A DNA stretch of 64,000 bases from Lishizhenia sp965656535 (GTDB lineage Bacteria > Bacteroidota > Bacteroidia > Flavobacteriales_D > Crocinitomicaceae): the NCBI GenBank assembly GCA_965656535.1, contig CBFHKX010000001.1:496001-560000 (forward strand). Reading direction: 5' to 3'. Below, piece by piece: positions 1-8,522 of the stretch (positions within the stretch are counted from its first letter, which is position 1; each line of letters opens with the position of its first letter). The position numbers were made by a program, and so were the translations under genes. The notes under the pieces were generated by a model. The model was not told where the DNA came from. It did no database searches and worked only from the letters and a program-made list of their open reading frames with translations.

Positions 1-773
1 TTAAGAAAGGGCGGTTCTTTGAGTCCAAATTCTTCACAAACTGAACGAAGGAAAAACCCAGCTTCATGATTTTTGTCTTTAAAATAAAACGTATCTGCAT
101 CAATGAAAAACTTGGCTCGACCCATTTTTATAAGCTGTTTGATAATACTCATTTCTGCTTTAGACAGCGCATTAAATCCTGCAAATATGAAGTGTTGCTC
201 TTTGTTTTTTTCAAACAATACATTTATGTTTTCAGAAAGGTTTTTATAGGCAGCGCCCATATTTAGCGAATGTTCAGACTTGAGCATTTCTTTATAAGCA
301 GCGTAGTAAGCTGGTAAGCTTTCCCAAAAGATTAAAAATCGTTTTTGACTTTCAGTAATACTTTCTTCATCAATATTCCATGCTTCAAGCTCTCTTACAT
401 CGCGTAAATTTCTAAATAGTTGTTTGCTTGTTAGCTCATACCTGTCAATTTCGTCAAAATCATTTAACAGCGTTCTACCCCATCTTAAAAATTCGTCTAG
501 CCCTTTGTTTTCAGAACCGGCTAGTTGTTCATGAATTTTGTACAATTTAAAAACAGCTCTTGTTTTATCAATAATTATTTCATCTGTATGTTGCTTTACC
601 CATTGGTCAATTGTAATAATTTCAGGAGAAAAAATCGGTGTATTGTAAGTTTCAAATAGTGCTTTTTGTATGTATTTTTTTGCTCGTCTGGATGGAATAA
701 CGATGGTTAGATTGCTTAGAATATAATCATTCTCTTTGATGTGAGCTGCAATTTCCTCGATGAACTTCTTCAT
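1..773 (-). CDS. AddB-like PD-(D/E)XK nuclease/helicase-type protein, 3' part missing
   Basis: A frame read on the minus strand is open from the ATG at 773 to the window edge, giving 257 codons without a stop. The protein starts MKKFIEEIAAHIKEN and soon shows TIVIPSRRAKKYIQ, the pattern with which Bacteroidota AddB-like proteins (inactivated UvrD-like helicase N-part, PD-(D/E)XK nuclease C-part) begin. The segment near residues 165-190 reads HFIFAGFNALSKAE, also typical. Such proteins are usually 900-1000 residues and act in double-strand break processing with an AddA-like partner. The nuclease domain lies outside the window, so catalytic residues cannot be checked. Divergent from bcp. Family assignment is from pattern recognition and is fairly sure; the exact subunit name is not. 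Confidence 0.75.
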   Translation of the reverse strand, partial: MKKFIEEIAAHIKENDYILSNLTIVIPSRRAKKYIQKALFETYNTPIFSPEIITIDQWVKQHTDEIIIDKTRAVFKLYKIHEQLAGSENKGLDEFLRWGRTLLNDFDEIDRYELTSKQLFRNLRDVRELEAWNIDEESITESQKRFLIFWESLPAYYAAYKEMLKSEHSLNMGAAYKNLSENINVLFEKNKEQHFIFAGFNALSKAEMSIIKQLIKMGRAKFFIDADTFYFKDKNHEAGFFLRSVCEEFGLKEPPFL

Positions 774-905
774 TGTTTTGTTGTTATGTTGTTGGGCAGA
801 ATAAAAGTAATTAAAATGAAGATACTTCCTACGATTGGCCAGTTTTGTAGTGTAGATTTCTTTTTTCTGTTCATGAAATGAATAAATAAAAGATGAGTAA
901 ATATC

Positions 906-935
906 TTGTTTATTAAATTATTTAATATACTTTTG
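906..935 (+). promoter_or_regulatory. Bacteroidota-type promoter for bcp
   Basis: TTG at 906-908, a 19-bp spacer, then TACTTTTG at 928-935, an exact match to the Bacteroidota primary-sigma pattern TTG-N17-23-TANNTTTG. It would start transcription about 35 bp before the bcp ATG. This is the only site in the window where I found both boxes well spaced. Confidence 0.6.
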
Positions 936-975
936 ATTATATATTCGTCAAAACAATGTTTAAAATAACAACAAA

Positions 976-1443
976 ATGAAACATTTAAAAGTAGGAGATG
1001 TAGCTCCAGCATTCAGTGTAAACAACGAGAAAGGAGAGAAAGTTACAAAAGATGACTTTATGGGTCAGAAAGTAGCCATTTACTTTTATCCAAAAGACAA
1101 TACGCCAGGTTGTACAGCGCAAGCATGTAATTTAACAGATAATTACGCTGAGTTAAAGAACCAGAACATTGCAATTGTTGGTGTAAGTGCAGATGACGAA
1201 AAAAAGCATACGAAGTTTATAGAGAAGTACAATTTGCCATTTCCTCTTTTGGCAGATACCGATAAGAAAATGATAAATGATTATGGTGTTTGGGGATTGA
1301 AAAAATTTATGGGCAAGGAGTATGATGGTATTCATAGAACAACTTTTTTAGTAGATGAAAAAGGAGTTATTGTGGATATTATTGAGAAGCCCAAGACAAA
1401 GGCACATGCAGAAGAAATTTTAGAAAGATTTAATAATAAATAA
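976..1443 (+). CDS. bcp: Thiol peroxidase of the Bcp/PrxQ peroxiredoxin family
   Basis: A 155-residue cytoplasmic peroxiredoxin that reduces hydrogen peroxide and organic hydroperoxides with thioredoxin as electron donor. The active-site run NTPGCTAQAC places the peroxidatic cysteine at residue 46 and a resolving cysteine at 51, the atypical 2-Cys arrangement of the PrxQ subgroup. Length is normal for the family. The ATG at 976 follows a good promoter by about 40 bp. It stands directly upstream of recA, with a short hairpin between them, so partial read-through is possible. No oddities were seen. Confidence 0.95.
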   Translation: MKHLKVGDVAPAFSVNNEKGEKVTKDDFMGQKVAIYFYPKDNTPGCTAQACNLTDNYAELKNQNIAIVGVSADDEKKHTKFIEKYNLPFPLLADTDKKMINDYGVWGLKKFMGKEYDGIHRTTFLVDEKGVIVDIIEKPKTKAHAEEILERFNNK

Positions 1444-1466
1444 AGGTCGTAAATACTTTACGATCT
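1444..1466 (+). terminator. Short hairpin between bcp and recA
   Basis: A 10-bp stem with one G-T wobble (AGGTCGTAAA, loop TAC, TTTACGATCT) directly follows the bcp stop codon. It has no T-run, so it may be an attenuator, an mRNA-end stabiliser or a weak terminator rather than a full stop. Confidence 0.3.
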
Positions 1467-1498
1467 AATCATCTACTTTAGCTTAAAAATTAAACGAT

Positions 1499-2515
1499 AT
1501 GGCAGCAAAAGAAGTTAACACAGACAAATTAAAAGCACTCCAGCTTACAATGGAGAAATTAGACAAAACCTTTGGAAAAGGTACCGTTATGAAACTAGGT
1601 GATGGTGTAATTGAAGATATCCCTGTAATCTCTACAGGTTCCGTTACACTTGATTTAGCCTTAGGTGTAGGTGGTTTTCCAAAAGGTAGAATTGTTGAGA
1701 TTTACGGACCAGAATCTTCAGGTAAAACAACATTGGCAATCCATGCAATAGCGGAATGTCAGAAAAATGGTGGAATTGCAGCTATCGTTGATGCTGAACA
1801 TGCCTTTGACCAGTTTTATGCTAAAAGTTTAGGTGTAGATGTAGACAATTTATTAATTTCTCAGCCAGATAATGGTGAGCAAGCATTAGAGATTGCAGAT
1901 AACCTTATTCGTTCTGGAGCAATTGATTTATTGGTTGTAGATTCTGTTGCAGCATTAACTCCAAAAGCAGAGATTGAAGGAGAAATGGGAGACTCTCAAA
2001 TGGGTTTACAAGCGAGATTAATGTCTAAAGCATTAAGAAAACTTACAGGATCAATTAATAAGGCTAATTGTTGTTGTATTTTTATTAACCAATTGAGAGA
2101 GAAAATTGGTGTGATGTTCGGTAATCCAGAAACAACAACAGGTGGTAATGCTCTAAAATTTTATGCTTCGGTACGTGTTGATATCAGAAGGTCTTCTCAG
2201 ATTAAAGATGGAGATGAGGTAATTGGAAACAGAACTAAAGTTAAAATTGTAAAAAATAAAGTAGCACCTCCTTTCAGAAAAGCTGAATTTGACATTATGT
2301 ATGGTGCTGGAATTTCTAAAGTGGGAGAAATTTTAGACCTAGGTGTTGATTTAAATATTTTAAAGAAAAGTGGATCTTGGTTTTCTTATGGAGAAACAAG
2401 ACTCGGACAAGGTAGAGATGCTGTAAAAGCAATTATTGGCGACAACCCAGAATTAATGGAAGAACTAGAACAAAAGATTAAAGAAGCTCTTTCAACCGCC
2501 AAGTTGGAAGCGTAA
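1499..2515 (+). CDS. recA: Recombinase RecA
   Basis: A 338-residue recombinase that forms filaments on single-stranded DNA, drives strand exchange and, in species with LexA, stimulates its self-cleavage. Walker A is GPESSGKTT at residues 70-78; the DAEHAFD region near residue 100 carries the catalytic glutamate; the L2 DNA-binding loop is seen around GNPETTTGGNALKF. The C-terminal tail is short and acidic as usual. A strong hairpin terminator follows the stop. No LexA-type operator was recognised upstream. Identification is certain. Confidence 0.99.
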   Translation: MAAKEVNTDKLKALQLTMEKLDKTFGKGTVMKLGDGVIEDIPVISTGSVTLDLALGVGGFPKGRIVEIYGPESSGKTTLAIHAIAECQKNGGIAAIVDAEHAFDQFYAKSLGVDVDNLLISQPDNGEQALEIADNLIRSGAIDLLVVDSVAALTPKAEIEGEMGDSQMGLQARLMSKALRKLTGSINKANCCCIFINQLREKIGVMFGNPETTTGGNALKFYASVRVDIRRSSQIKDGDEVIGNRTKVKIVKNKVAPPFRKAEFDIMYGAGISKVGEILDLGVDLNILKKSGSWFSYGETRLGQGRDAVKAIIGDNPELMEELEQKIKEALSTAKLEA

Positions 2516-2532
2516 CTGCATATCGTTTAAAG

Positions 2533-2562
2533 AACCATCCGATGCTTTCGGATGGTTTTTTA
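2533..2562 (+). terminator. Rho-independent terminator of recA
   Basis: A perfect 10-bp stem AACCATCCGA / TCGGATGGTT with a 5-base loop, followed by a T-run, 17 bp after the recA stop. It also separates recA from the convergent NYN-domain gene. Confidence 0.9.
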
Positions 2563-2568
2563 TTTTAA

Positions 2569-3300
2569 TTACTTTTTATTACGTACATAAACCAACTTAA
2601 ATCTTGCCGAACTTTGATCGCGCATTTCAATTTCAAATTGTGGCAGTGATTTAAATAAAGGTGTTAGCTTCTCAAAACCAAAATTTCGAGGATCAAAATT
2701 AGGTTGCTTCTTCAGAATTAAAGACCCTACATCTCCTAAAAATCCCCAGCCCTCATCATCTGCCGAATCGTTCACAGAATTTTGTAATAGTCGAATTACC
2801 TTAGGTGTAATTTTATCTAAATTTTTATCCTGACGTTTAGATTTACCGTCTTTTTCATCAATTTCTGTATGTAATATTTCTAAATAAATAAACTTATCGC
2901 AGGCTACAATAAAGGGTTCAGGTGTCTTTTTTTCTCCAATTCCAATTACTTGTTTTCCAGATTCACGCAGGCGCGTTGCTAGTTTAGTAAAATCACTATC
3001 CGAAGAAACCAGGCAAAAACCATCTACATTTCCTGTGTATAATACGTCCATAGCATCAATAATCATAGCAGAATCAGTAGCATTTTTACCCGTTGTATAT
3101 CCATATTGTTGAATAGGATTTATTGCTGTTTCTAGAAGTATTTTTTTCCATTTAGACAAGTGTGGTTTTGTCCAATCACCATAAATTCTCTTTATAGTAG
3201 GCGTGCCATATTTGGCTATTTCTTCCATCATTTCTTTTATATATTTAGAAGGAATGTTATCACCATCTATTAATACGGCTAGTTTGATATCTTTCATCAT
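2569..3300 (-). CDS. NYN domain protein with C-terminal OST-HTH/LOTUS domain
   Basis: A 243-residue protein of the LabA/DUF88 type. Residues 1-150 form a NYN (PIN-like) domain: IDGDN at 11-15, KNATDS at 72-77 and SSDSDFT at 99-105 supply the acidic residues expected for a metal-dependent RNase. Residues of about 165-240 resemble an OST-HTH/LOTUS domain, which binds RNA in other proteins. The family is thought to cleave or sequester RNA, but bacterial substrates are mostly unknown. ATG codons at 3300 and 3297 are both possible starts. It converges on recA and is divergent from hutI. Confidence 0.85.
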   Translation of the reverse strand: MMKDIKLAVLIDGDNIPSKYIKEMMEEIAKYGTPTIKRIYGDWTKPHLSKWKKILLETAINPIQQYGYTTGKNATDSAMIIDAMDVLYTGNVDGFCLVSSDSDFTKLATRLRESGKQVIGIGEKKTPEPFIVACDKFIYLEILHTEIDEKDGKSKRQDKNLDKITPKVIRLLQNSVNDSADDEGWGFLGDVGSLILKKQPNFDPRNFGFEKLTPLFKSLPQFEIEMRDQSSARFKLVYVRNKK

Positions 3301-3400
3301 ACCGTTAAAGGTACAATTTTTAAAGAAACTGCAATTGACTTAAAGCAGTGTAGAATGAAAAGAAATAGTCTATTTTCTTTTACGACAATTTAGATACTGT

Positions 3401-3408
3401 TAACTTTG
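3401..3408 (+). promoter_or_regulatory. -7 box for hutI
   Basis: TAACTTTG matches TANNTTTG and lies 18 bp before the hutI ATG. No convincing TTG -33 element is present at the expected spacing. Confidence 0.45.
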
Positions 3409-3425
3409 AATTTCAATCTTGAAAT

Positions 3426-4679
3426 ATGTCAAAAATTCTAATCAAAAACATTAAGCAGCTTATCCAAGTAGGAGAGGAACTTCCAAAGTTTAAAAAGGGA
3501 GCTGAGATGGAAGATTTATCTGTAATTAATAACGCTTTTTTGGCTGTAGAAGGGGATGAGATTATCGCCTACGGAAAGATGGAAGATTGGGGTGGAATTA
3601 CAGACTGGCGAGATCTGCATGTGATTGATGCCGACGGGAAAATAGTATTGCCTGCATTTTGCGATTCGCATACGCATGCCGTATTCGCTAAAACAAGAGA
3701 AGAAGAATTTGAAGATCGTATTAAAGGTTTGAGTTACGAGGAAATTGCTCTAAAAGGTGGAGGTATACTAAACTCAGCTAAGAAACTTCAAGCGATGAGC
3801 GAAGATGATTTGTATTCGGCTGCGTACGATCGACTCTTAGAAATGGCAAAATATGGAACAGGATCAGTAGAGATAAAATCTGGCTACGGTTTAACAGTAG
3901 ATGCAGAAATAAAAATGCTACGCGTTATAAAACGTTTGAAAGAAACTTCACCATTAGCAATAAAAGCAACATTTTTAGGTGCGCATGCTTTTCCGCAAGA
4001 ATACAAGGAAAACCATAGAGGATATTTGGACTTAATTGTTAATGAAATGCTACCTATAATTGCTAAAGAAAAGTTGGCAGATTATATTGATTGTTTTTGT
4101 GAAAGAAACTATTATTCTTTAGAGGAAATGGAAGAAGTTCTAGTTGCAGGAGCGAAATACGGATTAACACCAAAGGTTCATGTAAATCAGTTTTCTGTAA
4201 TGGGTGGAGTAGCCTTGGCAGTTAAACACGGCGCAAGATCTGTAGATCATTTAGAAGAATTAGATGCTACTGACATAGAAGCGCTAAAAGGTTCGGAATG
4301 CATGCCAACTCTTTTACCTGGTTGTTCTTTCTTTTTGTCTATTCCATTTGGTAAGGCAAGAGATTTAATTGATAATAATTTGCCAGTTGCACTGGCTACA
4401 GATTATAATCCCGGTTCGTCACCAAGCGGAAATATGCAGCTTTTAACGTCTTTCGCTTGTACCAAAATGAAAATGACACCGAACGAAACAATCAATGCTA
4501 CTACAATAAATACTGCTTATGCAATGGGTTTAGAAAATTCTTATGGTACTATAAGTTTAGGTAAAAAGGCAAACCTTGTTATTACTAAACCTATGGAGAG
4601 TGTTGCGCTTATTCCGTATAGTTTTGGTCAAAATTCAATAGAAACAGTTATCTTAAACGGAAAATTAATGCAGTTTTGA
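3426..4679 (+). CDS. hutI: Imidazolonepropionase
   Basis: A 417-residue amidohydrolase catalysing the third step of histidine breakdown, opening 4-imidazolone-5-propanoate to formiminoglutamate. The metal-binding DSHTHAVF motif has histidines at 82 and 84; further ligands fit GAHAFP, VHVNQF and ATDYNPGSSPS downstream. Length is normal. The other hut genes are not in the window, so the pathway is either dispersed or elsewhere. Its TGA stop overlaps the TTG start of the TraB-like gene, which suggests translational coupling. Confidence 0.95.
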   Translation: MSKILIKNIKQLIQVGEELPKFKKGAEMEDLSVINNAFLAVEGDEIIAYGKMEDWGGITDWRDLHVIDADGKIVLPAFCDSHTHAVFAKTREEEFEDRIKGLSYEEIALKGGGILNSAKKLQAMSEDDLYSAAYDRLLEMAKYGTGSVEIKSGYGLTVDAEIKMLRVIKRLKETSPLAIKATFLGAHAFPQEYKENHRGYLDLIVNEMLPIIAKEKLADYIDCFCERNYYSLEEMEEVLVAGAKYGLTPKVHVNQFSVMGGVALAVKHGARSVDHLEELDATDIEALKGSECMPTLLPGCSFFLSIPFGKARDLIDNNLPVALATDYNPGSSPSGNMQLLTSFACTKMKMTPNETINATTINTAYAMGLENSYGTISLGKKANLVITKPMESVALIPYSFGQNSIETVILNGKLMQF

Positions 4680-5920
4680 TATATCGCTTTTTCTTTTTGG
4701 CCTGCTATTTATCGAGTTTTTCTTTATTCTCTCAAGAATTAGACAGGAGTAAAAGTGCGTTGTTATGGGAAATCTCTGGTAACGGGTTAAAAGAAAACTC
4801 GTATCTATTCGGTACATTTCATTCAAATGATAAACGCTTATTCGTTTTTCCAGACTCGGTTTTATGGGCTTTACATACGGCTAAAGGTGTAGTATTAGAA
4901 ACTGATATTACTGGATTAATGGATGATATAGACATTCGAAATTCTGGTTATAATCCTAGTCAAGTTTCAGAAAAGATAAGATATACGATAAGTAAAAAGC
5001 GCGTAAGCTCATCTGGATTTAGAGAAGAAACAGGAAGACCACAGTTCATAGATTTGTATTTTCAACGCGTAAGCGAAAATTGTAATAAACCAGTTTATAC
5101 GCTAGAAGATGTGAGTGCGCAACTTGAGCTAATTTCACCAGATATCAGTTATACTGTGGATGAAGCTATATTGGACAAGCTAAAAACTGAACTCACACCC
5201 GAAAAATTGAAGCAAGCTTATTTAAGAGGTGACATACTTGAACTTCTTGAGCTCACAAAAAATTCCGCATCCGTTTTTGAGGGATTTTATGAGCAGTTAA
5301 TTCTGCATAGAAATGATTTAATGACAGTAGGTATTGATTCTTTGATACGAAAAGAATCTCTATTTTGTGCTGTAGGAGCAGCACATTTAGCTGGTCAACG
5401 AGGGATTTTAGCGCAATTGAAACGAAAAGGATTTGAAGTCAGGCGGATGATTCCTGTTTACAATCCGGATACGCTCGATCATTATTTTTCTTTATTAAAG
5501 TCTTGTGAGGGTTACCGTTATTCTGATACACTCTTTTCATTTAATTTAGATTTACCAGGTAAACCAAAAGTCTATAAAGAAAATAATCAATTGGAACTGT
5601 TTTTTGAAGAATGGGGACAAGGTAACTTATATATGGCTACTGTATATAAGAACGATAAGGCTATGTCTAAAGAAGAACTTATTAAAGCATTTTTTACGAA
5701 CGACAATGGAAGAGAACTAAGTTTCAAAGAAAGGCAATTAAAAACGGGAATTTGTATCTATGAGGCATTTGTTGATAGGAAAGACACTGACTCACATTGG
5801 ATACGGGTAATAAATGTACAGAATGCAACTTATGCTCTTTACTGTACAGGAGGTTATAAGTTTCTTCATTCTCAGCGTCCGAAAGCTTACTTTGATGGGT
5901 TTTCGTTGAATAAACATTGA
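4676..5920 (+). CDS. TraB/GumN family protein, exported
   Basis: A 414-residue protein with an N-terminal signal peptide (about residues 1-19, ending FSLFSQ) followed by a TraB/GumN domain: WEISGNG, SYLFGTFHSND and, near residue 230, VGAAHLAGQRG, the histidine- and glycine-bearing motifs of the family, which is related to Tiki-type metalloproteases. The last 150 residues match nothing I know. The start is TTG, sharing the bases TTGA with the hutI stop; no in-frame ATG gives a full signal peptide, so the TTG is accepted. Function in Bacteroidota is unknown; a peptidase role in the envelope is inference. Confidence 0.75.
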   Translation: MIYRFFFLACYLSSFSLFSQELDRSKSALLWEISGNGLKENSYLFGTFHSNDKRLFVFPDSVLWALHTAKGVVLETDITGLMDDIDIRNSGYNPSQVSEKIRYTISKKRVSSSGFREETGRPQFIDLYFQRVSENCNKPVYTLEDVSAQLELISPDISYTVDEAILDKLKTELTPEKLKQAYLRGDILELLELTKNSASVFEGFYEQLILHRNDLMTVGIDSLIRKESLFCAVGAAHLAGQRGILAQLKRKGFEVRRMIPVYNPDTLDHYFSLLKSCEGYRYSDTLFSFNLDLPGKPKVYKENNQLELFFEEWGQGNLYMATVYKNDKAMSKEELIKAFFTNDNGRELSFKERQLKTGICIYEAFVDRKDTDSHWIRVINVQNATYALYCTGGYKFLHSQRPKAYFDGFSLNKH

Positions 5921-6245
5921 ACCAGATACGTTTTAGGTCAGATTTACTAATGCGAACGAAATAGATACGTTTTTTAATAGTATGAAATTTGAAACATTTG
6001 TAAATCAGAATTTTATTTGGCTTGAACTCTTCCTTACTTATTTAAAAACTTGTCCTAATTAAATAGTTGCTTTGTTTTTTTTGTTTTGACTTTCTTTGGG
6101 TTTGCTCTGTTAATTTAAGTTTATTCTAATTGGTGTCATTCTACACTTTAAGAAAATATAACAACAATTAACGTCAAATTTGCAGATCAACTATCCAATG
6201 CGGGCAATATTGTTATTTTTGTTTTCTAAAACTTATGCTACACCA
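5921..6245. other. Non-coding gap before metF
   Basis: About 325 bp without a credible gene. It holds two AGATACGTTTT words (near 5925 and 5962) and a -7 box close to metF. I looked for a SAM-type riboswitch before this methionine-pathway gene and did not recognise one. Confidence 0.4.
6214..6221 (+). promoter_or_regulatory. -7 box that decides the metF start
   Basis: TATTTTTG matches TANNTTTG. It lies 25 bp before the ATG at 6246 and inside the longer reading frame that could be opened from 6180, which argues that the longer N-terminus is not translated. Confidence 0.45.
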
Positions 6246-7196
6246 ATGAAAGTTATCGATCACATCAACGAAGCGAAAGAAACGCTTTTTTCATTTGAAA
6301 TTCTTCCTCCACTAAAAGGAAAGAATGTGCAATCAATTTATGATGGTATTGATCCTTTAATGGAGTTTAAGCCAAAATTTATTAATGTCACGTATCACCG
6401 AGAGGAATACATTTATAAAGATAGAGGTCAGGGTTTATTGGAAAAAATTGCCATTAGAAAAAGACCAGGCACTGTTGGTATTTGTGCTGCAATTATGAAT
6501 AAGTACCAAGTAGATGCGGTGCCTCATTTAATTTGTGGTGGATTTGGAAAAGAAGAAACAGAAAATGCGTTAATCGACCTACAATTTCTTGGAATAGATA
6601 ACGTGCTAGCGCTTAGAGGAGATTCTATAAAAACAGAATCTGTATTCAAACCACACGAGAACGGACACAAGTACGCGGTAGAATTAATTGATCAGATTAG
6701 GGAAATGAATAACGGAAATTATCTAATGGATGATTATCAGTTAGAACCTACTGATTTTTGTATTGGTACGGCTGGATATCCAGAAAAGCATTTTGAAGCG
6801 ATGAATTTGGCAACAGATTTGCACTACTTAAAGAAAAAAGTAGATGCCGGTGCAGAATACATTACAACACAGATGTTTTTTGACAATGAAAAGTTTTTTG
6901 CTTTTGAAAAAGCATGCAGAAATGCGGGGATAGATGTTCCGATCATACCAGGATTAAAACCAATTAAAACATTGAATCACATTTCCTTTTTACCGCAATT
7001 TTTCCATATTGATTTTCCAGAAGAGTTATCAAAAGAATTATTGAAGTGTACATCAAATGAGGAAGTAGAACAGGTTGGAATTGAGTGGGGAATCTATCAA
7101 TCGAAAGAATTAAAAAAGGCTGGAGTACCTTGTATACACTACTATACCATGTCTAAGTCGGATATGGTTAAAAAAATTGCAAATGAAATATTTTAG
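6246..7196 (+). CDS. metF: 5,10-methylenetetrahydrofolate reductase
   Basis: A FAD enzyme reducing 5,10-methylene-THF to 5-methyl-THF for methionine synthesis. From the ATG at 6246 it has 316 residues and begins MKVIDHINEAKE, the usual beginning in this phylum. FSFEILPP near residue 14, NVTYHREE, LALRGD and ITTQMFFDNEKF are family motifs; the EIxPP glutamate and the RGD aspartate are catalytic or flavin-site residues. The frame is open upstream to a TTG at 6180, but those 22 codons contain a -7 promoter box, so they are left out. The next gene starts one base after the stop, forming an operon. Confidence 0.95.
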   Translation: MKVIDHINEAKETLFSFEILPPLKGKNVQSIYDGIDPLMEFKPKFINVTYHREEYIYKDRGQGLLEKIAIRKRPGTVGICAAIMNKYQVDAVPHLICGGFGKEETENALIDLQFLGIDNVLALRGDSIKTESVFKPHENGHKYAVELIDQIREMNNGNYLMDDYQLEPTDFCIGTAGYPEKHFEAMNLATDLHYLKKKVDAGAEYITTQMFFDNEKFFAFEKACRNAGIDVPIIPGLKPIKTLNHISFLPQFFHIDFPEELSKELLKCTSNEEVEQVGIEWGIYQSKELKKAGVPCIHYYTMSKSDMVKKIANEIF

Positions 7197-7197
7197 A

Positions 7198-7755
7198 ATG
7201 AAAAACTTAGTTTATTTATTTACCCTTTTCGTTGGTTTGACTGTCTTTTCTCAGGAGAAACAGGTTTTACCTGGAGTTAAAAATTTATCCAACGTTGTTG
7301 TGGTTGGTCAATTAGATAAGTTAGAAGACCGCTATTCTGTTGAGATAAATTTAACACAACTTTTTCAAAGTTATGGTATTCAAACTAGTTCCTCGTTGAA
7401 CATTATCAAACAAGGTGGAGACACTGGAGTACTAGCAACTGATTCGATGCAGAATAGCCTGAAGGAAAAAGGTTTTGATACGTATATGCTTATATCCGTA
7501 AGAGGTTACGATAAACGTTTCAAAAAGTCTACAAACGTTGGTGATTTTAAAACGGAGGTAACAGCCGGACATTTATTTCCTCTTTTTAGAGATGAAATTG
7601 TTTCTGTAACATTTGAGTTGATAATCTATCAGGCTGGTCAACCGGTAGAAAACAAATTGATTAAAGTTGGATCTATAGGTTCTAGAGAAACGGTTGTTAA
7701 AAAGTTGGTGAAAAAGTTAGATAAACAGATTAGAAAAAACTGGAAAAAAGTGTAG
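7198..7755 (+). CDS. Secreted or envelope protein of unknown function
   Basis: 185 residues from the ATG at 7198, beginning with a clear signal peptide (MKNLVYLFTLFVGLTVFSQ). The mature part is soluble-looking with beta-strand patterning and a very basic lysine-rich C-terminus (VVKKLVKKLDKQIRKNWKKV). I do not recognise the family. It starts one base after the metF stop and ends five bases before the next ATG, so the three genes are probably cotranscribed, although metF has no obvious functional link to the other two. Confidence 0.7.
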   Translation: MKNLVYLFTLFVGLTVFSQEKQVLPGVKNLSNVVVVGQLDKLEDRYSVEINLTQLFQSYGIQTSSSLNIIKQGGDTGVLATDSMQNSLKEKGFDTYMLISVRGYDKRFKKSTNVGDFKTEVTAGHLFPLFRDEIVSVTFELIIYQAGQPVENKLIKVGSIGSRETVVKKLVKKLDKQIRKNWKKV

Positions 7756-7760
7756 CTGTG

Positions 7761-8522
7761 ATGAACAAGTTCTTGTTTTTGCCCTTCGTCTTATTCTTTT
7801 GGGTGTCCTCTTTAAATGGACAAATAATAAGCGATAGACCAGGAATATCCGAGTCGAGTTACACACTTGAAAAAAGTCATTTTCAACTGCAAAGTGGACT
7901 ATTTTCGTCGGATTTAAAAAACAACCAGAGTAATACGATTACCAACAGGTTGCGTTTTGGTTTGGGCAAAGGCTTTGATCTTATTGCTGATTTTAATTAT
8001 GGTTTTAATCGTGTTGAGAATAAGGTGAATAACGATTTTGATCCTTTGGCTATCGGTTTTCGTAAAAGTCTATTTACTTCTTCGAATGGCAATCAAATGG
8101 CGGTTCAGTTCACCACAGGTATTCCACTTTCTAAAACGGTTAACTTAGTTAAAACAAATCCTTATGCTTCTCGATTCGGGTTCTTTTTGGATCAAAGTAT
8201 CAATAAAATTAACCTTGCTTTTAATACAGGTTTTGAAGGAACCTATACGAAGGATAGCTATTTGCTCAATTCATTTTATACCGTAAGTTTTTCAACGGGA
8301 AAAACGTTTTCTCCCTTTATAGAGATATTTGGTGCAACGCCAAGTTTTGATAATTTTTCTCTTTCTGAGCTAACGGTCAATCTTGATGCTGGCGCTGCTT
8401 ATGTACTTTCAGATGTATTTCTTATAGATATATCTGCGGGTATAACAAATCTAGATAAAACCCATCAGGGCTGGATTTTAGATTTTGGTTTCACTTGGAA
8501 GGTAAATACAAAGAAGGATTAA
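7761..8522 (+). CDS. Outer-membrane transporter-like barrel (phenol MetA-pathway family)
   Basis: 253 residues with signal peptide (about 1-20, ending SLNGQ). The mature protein starts IISDRPGISES and alternates hydrophobic and polar residues in strands ending in aromatic residues, ending FGFTWKV, as in the family annotated as putative MetA-pathway of phenol degradation, which are beta-barrels. The name does not prove phenol metabolism; no phenol genes are near. A GTG at 7758 precedes the chosen ATG at 7761. Its last four bases overlap the end of the convergent cyclase gene. Confidence 0.7.
   Translation: MNKFLFLPFVLFFWVSSLNGQIISDRPGISESSYTLEKSHFQLQSGLFSSDLKNNQSNTITNRLRFGLGKGFDLIADFNYGFNRVENKVNNDFDPLAIGFRKSLFTSSNGNQMAVQFTTGIPLSKTVNLVKTNPYASRFGFFLDQSINKINLAFNTGFEGTYTKDSYLLNSFYTVSFSTGKTFSPFIEIFGATPSFDNFSLSELTVNLDAGAAYVLSDVFLIDISAGITNLDKTHQGWILDFGFTWKVNTKKD

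Noticed and set aside
770..1012. 80-codon minus-strand frame across the bcp start
   Set aside because: Overlaps the well-supported bcp promoter and beginning; low-complexity composition and no recognisable protein pattern.
5921..6245. SAM riboswitch upstream of metF
   Set aside because: No pattern of conserved stems of the SAM families was found, and a plain promoter lies close to the start.
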